DNA of 64,000 nt from Modestobacter sp. Leaf380 (GTDB taxonomy: Bacteria > Actinomycetota > Actinomycetes > Mycobacteriales > Geodermatophilaceae). Under the pieces are notes generated by a model. The model saw nothing but the letters and a program-made list of their open reading frames with translations, searched no databases and was not told the DNA's origin. Location of the stretch: contig NZ_LMQC01000001.1 in the NCBI RefSeq assembly GCF_001424485.1, positions 563,755-627,754 on the forward strand, written 5' to 3'. Position numbers and translations under genes: made by a program. Positions 17,460-27,558 of this stretch are shown here, in pieces. Each line of letters opens with the position of its first letter. Position 1 is the first letter of the stretch.

Positions 17460-17558
17460 TCAGCTCCAGCGGGAGCCACGGCTCCAGCGGGAGCCACGGC
17501 TCCAGCGCGAACCGCGGGCGGAGGTGCTGGTGCTGGACATGGCGGTGGTGCTGGACAT
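17460..17558 (-). CDS. Small peptide with tandem RGSRWS repeats (32 residues), not recognised
   Basis: Hand translation from ATG 17558 gives an N-terminus MSSTTAMSSTSTSA followed by three copies of RGSRWS and the stop. The ribosome binding site is a perfect AGGAGG 4 bases before the ATG, and a TGA closes the frame just upstream, so the start is unambiguous. A strong terminator follows, making this a self-contained unit. The peptide is basic, Ser/Arg/Trp-rich, with no Cys and no hydrophobic helix. The repeat is encoded by an 18-bp DNA tandem repeat. I know no family that matches; RNA-binding, membrane-active or precursor peptide roles are all only guesses. Confidence 0.7.
   Translation of the reverse strand: MSSTTAMSSTSTSARGSRWSRGSRWSRGSRWS
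17463..17507. repeat. 18-bp tandem repeat encoding RGSRWS units
   Basis: GCTCCAGCGGGAGCCACG occurs at 17463-17480 and 17481-17498, with a partial third copy to 17507. Eighteen bases equal six codons, so gain or loss of units keeps the peptide in frame. Confidence 0.9.
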
Positions 17559-17646
17559 GACGCCTCCTCAGGCATGGCAGGACTGCTCGTTGTGCGGCAG
17601 CCGCCCACGCGGGGGCAGAGCAAGGTCGGCAAGGACCGCTGTGAGC

Positions 17647-17675
17647 AGATTGCGGCGGCTCACCCGTTCGGGCAA
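17647..17675 (-). promoter_or_regulatory. Candidate promoter of the small repeat peptide gene
   Basis: TTGCCC (17675-17670), a 17-base spacer and CAATCT (17652-17647) on the minus strand would give a leader of about 80 bases before the ATG at 17558. Confidence 0.35.
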
Positions 17676-17724
17676 GCCAGGACGCGCACGTTCGGGTGAT
17701 CATCTGGGGCGTCATCACCCACCG

Positions 17725-17747
17725 TGAGGTCAGATGACCTCAGGTCA
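17725..17747. promoter_or_regulatory. Overlapping palindromes of TGAGGTCA half sites (operator candidate)
   Basis: TGAGGTCAGATGACCTCA (17725-17742) is a perfect 18-bp palindrome. Its right half also forms TGACCT-C-AGGTCA (17735-17747), so three half sites alternate in orientation. It lies 50-77 bases upstream of the candidate -35 of the small peptide gene. The binding protein is unknown. Confidence 0.6.
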
Positions 17748-17902
17748 CCGATCGTGTGACACCCGAGGCGGGTGGTGCGACACGCCGCCCCGGTGGACAC
17801 CTGGGTGTGACCGCTCACTGACCGACAGGTGTGACCGGGATGCCCCGGGCGGCCGTCCACACGTCGTGCGGCGGGCGCCGCCCCACGGCGCCGCACCCGC
17901 CC

Positions 17903-17908
17903 TAACCT
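17903..17908 (+). promoter_or_regulatory. -10 box of a leaderless promoter for the TadG-like gene
   Basis: TAACCT ends 6 bases before the GTG start codon and no ribosome binding site is present, the usual layout of actinobacterial leaderless transcripts. Confidence 0.55.
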
Positions 17909-17914
17909 GTCGCC

Positions 17915-18343
17915 GTGCACACCCGGCGACGCGGCTCCGAGGACGGCTCGACGCTGCCCTTCGTGCTGGTCTGCTGGCTGGTGGCGGCCCTGATGGCCTT
18001 CGGTGCCATCGCCGCCTCTGACGCCTTCCTGGAGCAGCAGCGCGTCCAGTCGGTCTGCGACGGCGCCGCCCTCGCCGCGGCCAACCAGACCGACGAGGGC
18101 ACCGTCTACTCCCAGGGGGTGGGCGCGGCCCTGCCGCTGAGCCGGGCCGGGGCGGAGGCCGCGGTCGCCGACCAGCTGCGCGACGGCGGGAGCCGGCTGG
18201 ACTCCTGGTCGGCCAGCACCGACGGGGTCGAGGTCACCGTGCGGTGCACGCGCACCGTGGACATCGCCTTCGGCTGGCTGTTCCTGGCCGGCCGGTCGCT
18301 GGAGCGCACCGCCGTGGCCAGCGCCCGGGCCCCCACGGCCTGA
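17915..18343 (+). CDS. TadG/TadE-like pilus-associated membrane protein
   Basis: A 142-residue protein starting VHTRRRGSEDGSTLPFVLV. The pattern (short basic N-terminus, G-S-x-LPF, one membrane helix to about residue 38, then a region with QQRVQSVCDGAALAAAN) is typical of Tad pilus pseudopilin-like proteins of the TadE/TadG group in actinobacteria, which support Flp pilus assembly or secretion. It is isolated here: no tadA-C or other pilus genes are in the window. The two Cys residues (in SVCDG and VRCTR) could form a disulphide outside the cell. Confidence 0.65.
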   Translation: MHTRRRGSEDGSTLPFVLVCWLVAALMAFGAIAASDAFLEQQRVQSVCDGAALAAANQTDEGTVYSQGVGAALPLSRAGAEAAVADQLRDGGSRLDSWSASTDGVEVTVRCTRTVDIAFGWLFLAGRSLERTAVASARAPTA

Positions 18344-18364
18344 CGGGCCGACCACCCGGGTACG

Positions 18365-18400
18365 ACGACGGCCCCCGACCTGGTGGTCGGGGGCCGTCGT
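18365..18400. terminator. Bidirectional terminator hairpin
   Basis: Perfect 16-bp stem (ACGACGGCCCCCGACC and complement) with a TGGT loop between the TadG-like gene and the convergent tRNA-Tyr. Confidence 0.85.
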
Positions 18401-18411
18401 ACCGGAGTGCG

Positions 18412-18493
18412 TGGCGGGTGAAGGATTCGAACCTTCGAAGGCTAAGCCGACGGATTTACAGTCCGCTCCCATTGGCCACTCGGGCAACCCGCC
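18412..18493 (-). tRNA. tRNA-Tyr (anticodon GTA)
   Basis: An 82-nt class II tRNA: acceptor GGCGGGT/ACCCGCC, anticodon loop CTGTAAA (GTA), a long variable arm, and T arm with GGTTCGAATCC. CCA is not encoded. Confidence 0.96.
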
Positions 18494-18574
18494 CCGGTGT
18501 GGTGCCCGACGAGCGTACAAGATGCAGGCGGACCCCTTCAGCAGTGGTCCACCCACGACAGAGAGGAGCCAGAC

Positions 18575-19066
18575 ATGGCCGATGCGTCCTTCGACGTCGT
18601 CAGCAAGGTCGACCGCCAGGAGGTCGACAACGCCCTGAACCAGGCGGGCAAGGAGCTGTCCCAGCGCTTCGACTTCCGCGGCACCAACGCCGCGATCGCC
18701 TGGGCCGGCGAGGAGGGCGTCACGCTCACCGCCGACACCGAGGAGCGGGTCGCGGCGGCCCTGGAGGTCTTCAAGGAGAAGCTGGTCAAGCGCGGCATCT
18801 CGATGAAGGCGATCGACGCCGGCGAGCCGCAGGCCTCGGGCAAGAGCTACAAGATCGCCGCGACCATCCAGCAGGGCATCGCCTCGGACAAGGCCAAGCA
18901 GATCGCCAAGGCCATCCGGGACGAGGGTCCCAAGGGCGTGCAGGCCCAGATCCAGGGCGACTCGCTGCGGGTCAGCGGCAAGAAGCGCGACGACCTGCAG
19001 GCCGTCCAGGCCCTGCTCAAGGGCAAGGACTTCGAGATCGCCCTGCAGTTCGACAACTACCGCTGA
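18575..19066 (+). CDS. YajQ family protein (c-di-GMP/nucleotide-binding)
   Basis: A 163-residue cytosolic protein of the YajQ family; XC_3703 of Xanthomonas, a member, binds c-di-GMP and relays it to transcription. The hallmark N-terminus [20 protein letters not shown], then [11 protein letters not shown] and the C-terminal [12 protein letters not shown] are present. GAGAGGAG precedes ATG 18575. It lies 1.2 kb from the GGDEF-EAL gene, suggesting a shared second messenger. Nucleotide binding has not been shown for actinobacterial members as far as I know. Confidence 0.93.
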   Translation: MADASFDVVSKVDRQEVDNALNQAGKELSQRFDFRGTNAAIAWAGEEGVTLTADTEERVAAALEVFKEKLVKRGISMKAIDAGEPQASGKSYKIAATIQQGIASDKAKQIAKAIRDEGPKGVQAQIQGDSLRVSGKKRDDLQAVQALLKGKDFEIALQFDNYR

Positions 19067-19070
19067 GCGT

Positions 19071-19097
19071 CTGCGGCGCCCCGTCGGGGCGCCGCAG
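19071..19097. terminator. Bidirectional terminator hairpin
   Basis: Perfect 12-bp stem CTGCGGCGCCCC/GGGGCGCCGCAG with a GTC loop between YajQ and the convergent htpX. Confidence 0.85.
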
Positions 19098-19103
19098 CGC
19101 CGG

Positions 19104-19979
19104 TCAGCGCTGCTCGAGCCGGCGGGCCATCTCCTCCAACCGGGTGATCCGCTCCGCCATCGGCGGGTGGGTCCGGAACATCGACGCCATCCCGGCACCG
19201 CGGAACGGGTTGGCGATCATCAGGTGGCTCTGGGTCACCAGCCGCTGGTCCTGTGGCAGCGGGCGCATCGCGACCCCGGACTCCAGCTTGGCCAGAGCCG
19301 AGGCCAGCGCCAGCGGGTCCTGGCTGAGCCGGGCCCCCGACGCGTCGGCCTGGAACTCCCGGCTCCGGCTGACCGCCATCTGCACGACGCCGGCCGCCAC
19401 CGGACCCAGCACGACCAGCAGCAGGCCGCCCAGCGCGTTGCCCCCACCGCGCTCCCCCGACCTGCCGCCGAAGAGGTTCGCGAACGCCGCCAGCTGGGCC
19501 AGGTACGTCACGACGGTGGCCATCGCCCCGGCCACCGAGCCGATCAGGATGTCGCGGTTGTAGACGTGGGACAGCTCGTGGGCGAGCACCCCGCGCAGCT
19601 CGCGGCGGTCCAGCAGCTCCAGGATCCCCTGCGTGCAGCACACTGCGGCGTTGCGCGGGTTGCGACCGGTGGCGAACGCGTTGGGCTGGTTGGTCGGGCT
19701 GACGTAGAGCCGGGGCATGGGCTGGCGGGCCTCGGTGGCCAGCTCGCGCACGATCGCGTAGACCTGCGGCGCCTGGGTCTCGGTCACCGGGAACGCCCGC
19801 ATCGACCGCAGCGCCAGCTGCGCGCTGTTGAACCACGCGTAGCCGTTCACGCCCAGGGCGACCACCAGGGCGACCAGCAGTCCGCCCCGGCCACCGATGG
19901 CCGCACCGGCGAGCAGGAGGAGCCCGGCCATGAGGCCGAGCAGCAGCGCGGTCTTCAGACCGTTGTTCCAGCGGTGCAC
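19104..19979 (-). CDS. htpX: Membrane zinc metalloprotease HtpX (M48B)
   Basis: Membrane-embedded protease for quality control of membrane proteins. It has 291 residues: two N-terminal hydrophobic helices (about 10-55), the zinc motif HELSH at 134-138 with [12 protein letters not shown] after it, two further helices, and the downstream Glu ligand in [14 protein letters not shown]. The GTG start ([14 protein letters not shown]) matches HtpX N-termini. It ends close to the terminator shared with the YajQ gene. Proximity to menaquinone genes and YajQ mirrors the mycobacterial order. Confidence 0.96.
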   Translation of the reverse strand: MHRWNNGLKTALLLGLMAGLLLLAGAAIGGRGGLLVALVVALGVNGYAWFNSAQLALRSMRAFPVTETQAPQVYAIVRELATEARQPMPRLYVSPTNQPNAFATGRNPRNAAVCCTQGILELLDRRELRGVLAHELSHVYNRDILIGSVAGAMATVVTYLAQLAAFANLFGGRSGERGGGNALGGLLLVVLGPVAAGVVQMAVSRSREFQADASGARLSQDPLALASALAKLESGVAMRPLPQDQRLVTQSHLMIANPFRGAGMASMFRTHPPMAERITRLEEMARRLEQR

Positions 19980-20053
19980 GCCCGCTCAACGCCGGGGCCG
20001 GGACCGCCGTTCCCCCACCTGGGAGCTGGCCAGGACCCTTCATCAGGACCCCT

Positions 20054-20059
20054 TATGCT
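20054..20059 (+). promoter_or_regulatory. Candidate -10 box for the GAF-ANTAR gene
   Basis: TATGCT (TANNNT) lies 75 bases upstream of the ATG; no clear -35 box. The leader contains no obvious ORF. Confidence 0.35.
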
Positions 20060-20134
20060 GACTCCCCTGAGCGCCGTCCCCGGCGCCACGGGTCACCTCC
20101 CCCGTCCCCCAGGAGCCGGGAGCGCGCGGCGACC

Positions 20135-20947
20135 ATGAGCACCGACACCAGCCCCACGAGCACCGGCGAGCAGCCCGCCGTCGCCCTGCCGAACCGGTCC
20201 TCGGGCCGTGACGTCGCCGCCCTGGTGTCGGCGGTGTCGGTCGCCCGCCCGGGTGCCGTGGCGCAGGTGGTGGAGACGCTCACCGGACCCCAGGTGCACG
20301 GCAAGGACATCACCGAGCTGCTGCAGCGGATCGCCGACCTCGCCAAGGCCGTCATCGACGACTGCGACTCGGCCGGGGTCACCGCCCTGCAGGACGGGAC
20401 GCCGTTCACCTCGGCCTTCACCGACGAGCGCACGCTCGCCGTCGACCGGGACCAGTACGACGTGGACGAGGGCCCCTGCCTGCACGCTGCCCGCGAGGGC
20501 GTCGTCGTCCGGGTGACGGTGTCCGAGAGCGCGCAGGCGTGGCCGGAGTTCACCCGGGCCGCCGTCGCCGACGGGATGCGCGCCTTCCTGGCCTGCCCAC
20601 TGCAGGTCGACGGGGTGGGCTTCGGCGCCCTGAACGTCTACAGCCACTCCCTGGACGGCTTCAGCGACGACGACGAGGCCCTCGCCGTGCTGATCAGCCG
20701 GATCGGCACCGGCCTGGTGGCCGGGCAGCTGCAGCACCACCGGTCGGCGACGCTGATCAGCCAGCTGGAGGAGGCGATCGCCTCCCGGGCGGTCATCGAG
20801 CAGGCCAAGGGAGCCGTCGCCGTGGTCCGGCGGATCACCCCGGACGACGCCTTCGGGGTGCTGCGCAAGGTCTCCCAGGAGAGCAACGTGAAGCTGCGCG
20901 AGGTCGCCGTCCGCACGCTGGCGGAGTTCGGCGCGCTCACGAACTGA
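20135..20947 (+). CDS. GAF and ANTAR domain-containing regulator
   Basis: Signal-responsive RNA-binding antiterminator of 270 residues. After a low-complexity N-terminus, a GAF domain (about 50-200; DEGPCLHAAREGVVVRV and the following strand segments) probably senses a small ligand. A C-terminal ANTAR domain follows (about 205-265) with IASRAVIEQAKGAVAV and the three-helix pattern. ANTAR proteins bind dual-hairpin RNA leaders to prevent termination. The target is not evident; the downstream korA leader is too short to hold a dual hairpin. It is probably monocistronic. Confidence 0.92.
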   Translation: MSTDTSPTSTGEQPAVALPNRSSGRDVAALVSAVSVARPGAVAQVVETLTGPQVHGKDITELLQRIADLAKAVIDDCDSAGVTALQDGTPFTSAFTDERTLAVDRDQYDVDEGPCLHAAREGVVVRVTVSESAQAWPEFTRAAVADGMRAFLACPLQVDGVGFGALNVYSHSLDGFSDDDEALAVLISRIGTGLVAGQLQHHRSATLISQLEEAIASRAVIEQAKGAVAVVRRITPDDAFGVLRKVSQESNVKLREVAVRTLAEFGALTN

Positions 20948-21023
20948 CCCCTCCGGTGAGGGCACCCTGTGTGCTCTCCACCACTGCACGGTCCTGAGCG
21001 CTCGGCCGGTGCCCCCCGCGACG

Positions 21024-21029
21024 TAACCT
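21024..21029 (+). promoter_or_regulatory. -10 box of the korAB promoter
   Basis: TAACCT matches TANNNT. It would start transcription about 15 bases before the ATG, with GGAGG at 21038-21042 serving as ribosome binding site. Confidence 0.5.
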
Positions 21030-21052
21030 CGGTCGGTGGAGGTACACCCCTG

Positions 21053-23001
<1,949 letters not shown>

Positions 23002-23005
<4 letters not shown>

Positions 23006-24114
23006 CCACACCCATCGACGCGCACGTCCACGAGCTGGGCATGCCCGCGTTCGACCAGCGCATCGCCGACGCCGTCGCCCGCTCCGTGGAGCTGGGCGGT
23101 GAGAAGCAGACGACGCTCAAGGCCAAGGACCTCAAGACCGACCAGGAGGTCCGCTGGTGCCCCGGTTGCGGGGACTACGTGATCCTCAACGCCGTCCAGT
23201 CGTTCCTGCCCAGCCTGGGCATCGCCCGCGAGGACATGGTCATCGTGTCCGGGATCGGCTGCTCCTCGCGCTTCCCGTACTACATGAACACCTACGGGAT
23301 GCACTCGATCCACGGCCGCGCCCCGGCCATCGCGACCGGGCTGGCCGCCTCTCGGCCGGAGCTGTCGGTGTGGGTCGTCACCGGGGACGGCGACGCGCTG
23401 TCCATCGGCGGCAACCACCTGATCCACACGCTGCGCCGCAACGTGAACCTGACGATCCTGCTGTTCAACAACCGGATCTACGGTCTCACCAAGGGCCAGT
23501 ACTCCCCCACCTCGGAGATCGGCAAGGTCACCAAGTCCACCCCGATGGGCTCGCTGGACCACCCGTTCAACCCGGTGAGTCTCGCCCTGGGGGCCGATGC
23601 GACGTTCGTGGGCCGGGCGATGGACTCCGACCGCAAGGGGCTCACCGACGTGCTGCGGCAGGCTGCCGAGCACCAGGGCACCGCGCTGGTGGAGATCTAC
23701 CAGAACTGCAACATCTTCAACGACGGTGCCTTCGAGCTGCTCAAGGACCCGTTGACCGGCACCCAGTGGACGATCCCGCTGGTGCACGGGGAGAAGCTGG
23801 TCTTCGGCCCGGACGGCGCCTCGTGCGTCGTCGCCGACGGGGCCGGCGGGCTGCGGATCGCCGAGACCAACCAGGTCGAGGAGTCCCAGATCGTGGTGCA
23901 CGACGCGCACCGGACCGACCCGTCCTACGCGTTCGCGCTGTCCCGGCTGTCCAGCCAGGACCTGCGGTACACCCCGATGGGCGTCTTCCGCTCGATCCAG
24001 AAGCCGACCTACGAGGCGATGATGGCCGACCAGCTTGAGGACGCCCGGTCCGGGCAGCCTGCGGACCTGGCGGGGTTGCTCGCCGGGAACGACTCGTGGA
24101 CAGTCGAGGCGTGA
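23002..24114 (+). CDS. korB: 2-oxoacid:ferredoxin oxidoreductase subunit beta (KorB)
   Basis: Thiamine diphosphate and [4Fe-4S] subunit paired with KorA; 370 residues. WCPGCGDYVIL contains the cluster Cys pair, GIGCSSRFPYY another Cys, and GDGDALSIGGNHLIH with the following NNRIYGLTKGQ is the ThDP/Mg motif region. GTG 23002 overlaps the korA TGA and GGAGGCC lies 8 bases upstream, so the longer upstream frame is rejected. The ferredoxin partner is not encoded next to it. Confidence 0.95.
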
Positions 24115-24154
24115 CTCGCGGACACACGTACTCCCTCGCCGGCCACCAGCGCCG

Positions 24155-25480
24155 GTGAGCACCGGGACCGACAGCGTCGTCCGTCCCGGTGAGCCCAGGA
24201 CGGCGATCGGCCGGCTCACCGCCGACGCCGCCCTGGGCCTGCGGATCGGTGCACTGCGCGCCGGCGGCCTGGCCCTGGCTCTGCGCGGGGACCGGGTGGC
24301 CCGGCTGCTGCACCGGCCGTGGCGGCTGGACCCCTACCCGGTCTACGCCCAGCTGCGCGCCGCCCAGCTGGCCGGCGGCCCGGTCCGCTCGGGCACCGGG
24401 CTGACGGCGCTGGCCACGCACGCCTCGGTGGAGGCGGTGCTGCGCGACCGGCGGTTCGGCGTCCGGCTCTCCGACGGCGGCGACCGGCTCGGCGGCGGCG
24501 AGGACTCGCTCCTGGAGCCGGTGGACCTGTCGCTGCTCACCCTGGACGCACCGGAGCACACCCGGCTGCGCCGGCTGGCCCAGCCGGCGTTCGCCCCGCG
24601 GCGGCTGGCGCACTACCGGGAGGTGGCCGAGCGGGTCACCGCACAGCTGCTGGACACCGCACTGGCCCGCCGCGGCCCGTTCGACCTGGTCACCGAGCTG
24701 GCATCCCCGCTGCCGATCACCGTCATCGCCGCCCTGCTGGACGTGCCCGACGTGGACAGCGAGCGGTTCGCCCGCTGGGGCCGCGCGCTGGGCTCGGCCC
24801 TGGACGGCGTGAAGAGCCCCGCGCACGCCCGGGAGCTGGCCCGGGCCACCGCGGACCTGCGGGCACTGTTCGCCCAGCTGCTGGAGCAGCGCCGCCTCGA
24901 CCCGGGCGAGGACGTCGTCTCCACGCTGGCGACCGCCGTCGACGGCGGGACCGCCACCGCCGACGAGGTGCTGGCCCTGGCCCAGCTGCTGCTGGTGGCC
25001 GGGTTCGAGACGACCACGAACCTGATCGGCAACGCCGTGCAGGCGCTGCAGCGCACGCCGGGCGAGTGGGCGGCACTGGTGGCCGACCCCGGCCTGGCGG
25101 GCGCGGCGGTCGAGGAGACCCTGCGCTTCGACCCGCCGGTGCAGCTGACCGCCCGGTTCGCCCACTCCGACGTGGAGATCGAGGGGCGGGCGGTGCGCCG
25201 GGACAGCGGCGTGCTGCTGCTGCTGGCCAGCGCGAACCGCGACCCGGCGGTGCACACCGACCCGGACCGGTTCGACCTGCACCGCGTGCAGGCCGCCCCG
25301 CACCTGGCGTTCTCCGGGGGCGCGCACTACTGCCTGGGTGCCCCGCTGGCCCGGCTGGAGGGCGAGGTGGCGCTGCGGGTGCTGGCCGAGCGGGCCCCGG
25401 GGATGCGGCTGGCCGGCGCGCCGACCCCGCGGGTGGCGACCGTGCTGCGCGGTCCGCTGGCCCTCCCCGTCAGGGTCTGA
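24155..25480 (+). CDS. Cytochrome P450
   Basis: Haem monooxygenase of 441 residues; substrate unknown. The haem-ligand loop FSGGAHYCLGAPLARLE has its Cys at about residue 393. The I-helix oxygen-activation motif AGFETTTN is near residue 282, the ExxR helix reads EETLRFDPP, and LLTLDAPEHTRLRRL is typical of the family. GTG 24155 is the best start but has no clear ribosome binding site; the frame is open upstream into korB. It begins 40 bases after korB, so co-transcription (and ferredoxin-derived electrons) is possible but unproven. Its 3' end overlaps the convergent MocR gene by 11 bases. Confidence 0.9.
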   Translation: MSTGTDSVVRPGEPRTAIGRLTADAALGLRIGALRAGGLALALRGDRVARLLHRPWRLDPYPVYAQLRAAQLAGGPVRSGTGLTALATHASVEAVLRDRRFGVRLSDGGDRLGGGEDSLLEPVDLSLLTLDAPEHTRLRRLAQPAFAPRRLAHYREVAERVTAQLLDTALARRGPFDLVTELASPLPITVIAALLDVPDVDSERFARWGRALGSALDGVKSPAHARELARATADLRALFAQLLEQRRLDPGEDVVSTLATAVDGGTATADEVLALAQLLLVAGFETTTNLIGNAVQALQRTPGEWAALVADPGLAGAAVEETLRFDPPVQLTARFAHSDVEIEGRAVRRDSGVLLLLASANRDPAVHTDPDRFDLHRVQAAPHLAFSGGAHYCLGAPLARLEGEVALRVLAERAPGMRLAGAPTPRVATVLRGPLALPVRV

Positions 25481-26822
25481 CGCCCCGCAGGGCCCCGGTC
25501 AGCACGGCGAGGGCGTCGACCAGCTCCGCCCGGGTGGGCGCTGCCCAGCCGACGACGAGCCCGGCCGGCCCCCCTGCTGCCGTGGTGTGCCGGGCCAGCC
25601 CGTCCACCGCCACCCCACCGGCCAGCGCGTCCGCACGGACCCGCTCCTCGGTGGCCCGGTCGGCCAGCGGCACCACCAGGTGGGCCCCGGCGGCGTCGCC
25701 GACCGTGCGGTGCCCGGCGTCGGCGACGGCCCCGCGGACCAGGTCGCGGCGGGCGGCCAGCTCGCGGCGGAGCCGGCGCAGGTGCCGGGACAGGTCGCCG
25801 TGCCCGGCCAGCGCGGCGAGGACCCGCTGCCCGGCCCGGGCCGGCCGGGTGCCGGTCGCGGTGCGGGCTTCCACCAGCCGGTCCCGCAGTGGCCGTGGGG
25901 CGACCAGCCAGCCGACGCCCAGGGTCGGGCTGAGCACCTTGGACGTCGTGCCGAGGTGGACGACGACGTCGGGTGCCAGCGAGGCCAGCAACGGGAGCGG
26001 GGCGACGTCGTAGCGCAGCTCGCCGTCGTAGTCGTCCTCCAGCACCAGGGTGCCCTCCGCGCGGGCCCACTCCACCAGCGCGACCCGGCGGGCGGCGGGC
26101 AGCCGACCGCCGAGCGGGAACTGGTGGGCCGGCGTGCAGTAGACCGCGGCCAGCCCGGCGGGGACCTCGTCGACGACCAGGCCGTCGTGGTCGACCCGCA
26201 GCGGGACGACCGTGACGCCGGTGGCCAGCAGCGCACCGACCGCCCTGCCGTATCCGGGGTCCTCCACGCCGACCCGGGAGCCGGGCGGCAGCAGCCGGGC
26301 CACCTCGGCGACGCCGGCGGAGGTGCCGCTGGTGCCCAGCACGTCGTCCGGGTCGGCGGGCAGGCCGCGGTGGCGCAGCAGGTGCTCGACGACGGCCGTG
26401 CGGAAGGCGGGGGTGCCGATCGGGTCCCAGCCGACGTCGGGCGGCTCGTCCCCCGCGGCGCGCCAGGCCCGGCGCCAGGCGGCCCGGTCCAGGACCTCCA
26501 GGCACGGTGCCCCGGGTCGCAGGTCCACCGCGACCGAGGGCGTCGGGTCGGGGCGGGACCGCCGGTCGACCGGTGCAGCCGGGGGCGTCCCGACGACGAA
26601 GGAGCCCACCCCACGGCGGCCCTCCAGCCAGCCCTCGGCGAGCAGCTGGTCGTAGGCGGCCGCGGTCACCGTGCGGCTGACGCCGAGGGTGCTCGCCAGC
26701 TGCCGGGTGGAGGGCAGCCGGTCCCCGACGCGGAGCACCGGGGAGGAGCGCAGGCCGTCGGCGAGCTGGACGGCCAGCGGCACGCCGCTGCGCCGGTCCA
26801 GCAGGACGGGCGGCTCGGTCAT
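25470..26822 (-). CDS. MocR family regulator (GntR-type HTH fused to aminotransferase-like domain)
   Basis: Transcription factor of 450 residues. An N-terminal winged helix (about 10-80; RVGDRLPSTRQLASTLGVSRTV split around residue 45) is followed by a fold-type I aminotransferase-like domain containing the PLP-lysine segment LGTTSKVLSPTLGVGW. MocR proteins use PLP or pyridoxal as effector; PdxR members regulate vitamin B6 synthesis. ATG 26822 has GGAGCG upstream. It is divergent from a PPOX-like protein gene with only 76 bases between, so autoregulation and control of that neighbour is likely. Confidence 0.92.
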   Translation of the reverse strand: MTEPPVLLDRRSGVPLAVQLADGLRSSPVLRVGDRLPSTRQLASTLGVSRTVTAAAYDQLLAEGWLEGRRGVGSFVVGTPPAAPVDRRSRPDPTPSVAVDLRPGAPCLEVLDRAAWRRAWRAAGDEPPDVGWDPIGTPAFRTAVVEHLLRHRGLPADPDDVLGTSGTSAGVAEVARLLPPGSRVGVEDPGYGRAVGALLATGVTVVPLRVDHDGLVVDEVPAGLAAVYCTPAHQFPLGGRLPAARRVALVEWARAEGTLVLEDDYDGELRYDVAPLPLLASLAPDVVVHLGTTSKVLSPTLGVGWLVAPRPLRDRLVEARTATGTRPARAGQRVLAALAGHGDLSRHLRRLRRELAARRDLVRGAVADAGHRTVGDAAGAHLVVPLADRATEERVRADALAGGVAVDGLARHTTAAGGPAGLVVGWAAPTRAELVDALAVLTGALRGVRP

Positions 26823-26898
26823 CGTCGCTCCGGTGGACTGGTGGGATCGGTGCGGATTGGCCCTGGGAGGATGCCACGCCGGCGGCCACCCTGGGACC

Positions 26899-27558
26899 GT
26901 GACCAACCTGCCGCTCTCCCCCACCCCCCGGTCCACCGTGCGCCGCAACGCCGTGCGGGCCCGGACCGACCGCGCCGAGCTGTACGCCGTGCTCGACGCC
27001 GGCCTGGTGGGGCACCTGGGCATGACACTGCCGACCGGCCCGCTGGTGCTGCCCACCGGCTACGGCCGGGACGGCGAGACGCTGTACCTGCACGGCTCCA
27101 CCGGGGCGGCCACGCTGCGCGCGGCGGCATCGGGCGTGCCGGTCTGCTTCACCGTCACCCACGTCGACGGGATCGTCTACGCCCGGTCCTCCTTCCACCA
27201 CTCGATGAACCACCGCAGCGCCGTCGTGCAGGGCGTGGCCCGGCTGGTCACCGACCCGGACGAGCGGTGGCACGGCCTCGGCGTCCTCACCGAGCACCTG
27301 GCGCCGGGCTCGTGGACGGCGTCCCGACAGCCCGACCGCAAGGAGCTCGCCGCGACGTCGGTGCTGGCGCTGGACCTCACCGAGGCCAGCGTCAAGACCC
27401 GGACCGGCCCACCCGGGGAGGACGAGCGCGACCTCGCCGACCCCGTGGCGGACTGGGCCGGGGTGCTGCCGCTGCGGACCGCGTGGGGCACCCCGGAGCC
27501 TTGCCCGCTGTTGCCGGCGGGCACCCCGGTGCCCGCCCGGGTCAGCTCGCGGGGGTGA
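26899..27558 (+). CDS. Pyridoxamine 5'-phosphate oxidase (PPOX/FMN split-barrel) family protein
   Basis: A 219-residue flavin split-barrel protein. Segments VGHLGMTLPTGPLVLPTGYG, ETLYLHGSTGA, CFTVTHVDGIVYARSSFHHSMN (split) and YRSAVVQG-like NHRSAVVQGVARLV are those of the NimA/PPOX-like branch rather than true PdxH. GTG 26899 is the likely start; no strong ribosome binding site. Divergence from a MocR regulator suggests a link to B6 or amine metabolism. Its last 17 bases overlap the convergent sugar dehydrogenase gene. Confidence 0.82.
   Translation: MTNLPLSPTPRSTVRRNAVRARTDRAELYAVLDAGLVGHLGMTLPTGPLVLPTGYGRDGETLYLHGSTGAATLRAAASGVPVCFTVTHVDGIVYARSSFHHSMNHRSAVVQGVARLVTDPDERWHGLGVLTEHLAPGSWTASRQPDRKELAATSVLALDLTEASVKTRTGPPGEDERDLADPVADWAGVLPLRTAWGTPEPCPLLPAGTPVPARVSSRG

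Larger units (their letters stand above)
17559..17914. other. 356-base regulatory region between small peptide gene and TadG-like gene
   Basis: No convincing gene. It holds candidate promoters for both flanking genes, a cluster of TGAGGTCA half sites (17725-17747), and two copies of GGTGTGACCG (about 17812 and 17828), besides other TGTGAC words. A 31-codon GTG ORF on the minus strand ending in the ribosome binding site of the small peptide (17568-17663) is not supported. Confidence 0.6.

Noticed and set aside
17463-17507. 18-bp repeats as a CRISPR-like or regulatory iteron array
   Set aside because: Units are contiguous without spacers and are fully explained as codons of the RGSRWS peptide repeats.
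14696-17560. A 954-residue plus-strand open frame
   Set aside because: It is the antisense shadow of the GGDEF-EAL gene, His/Arg/Gly-rich without domains.
17568-17663. A 31-codon GTG ORF whose TGA lies in the ribosome binding site of the small repeat peptide
   Set aside because: Attractive as a coupled leader peptide, but it has no ribosome binding site and overlaps the candidate promoter -10 box; no independent support.
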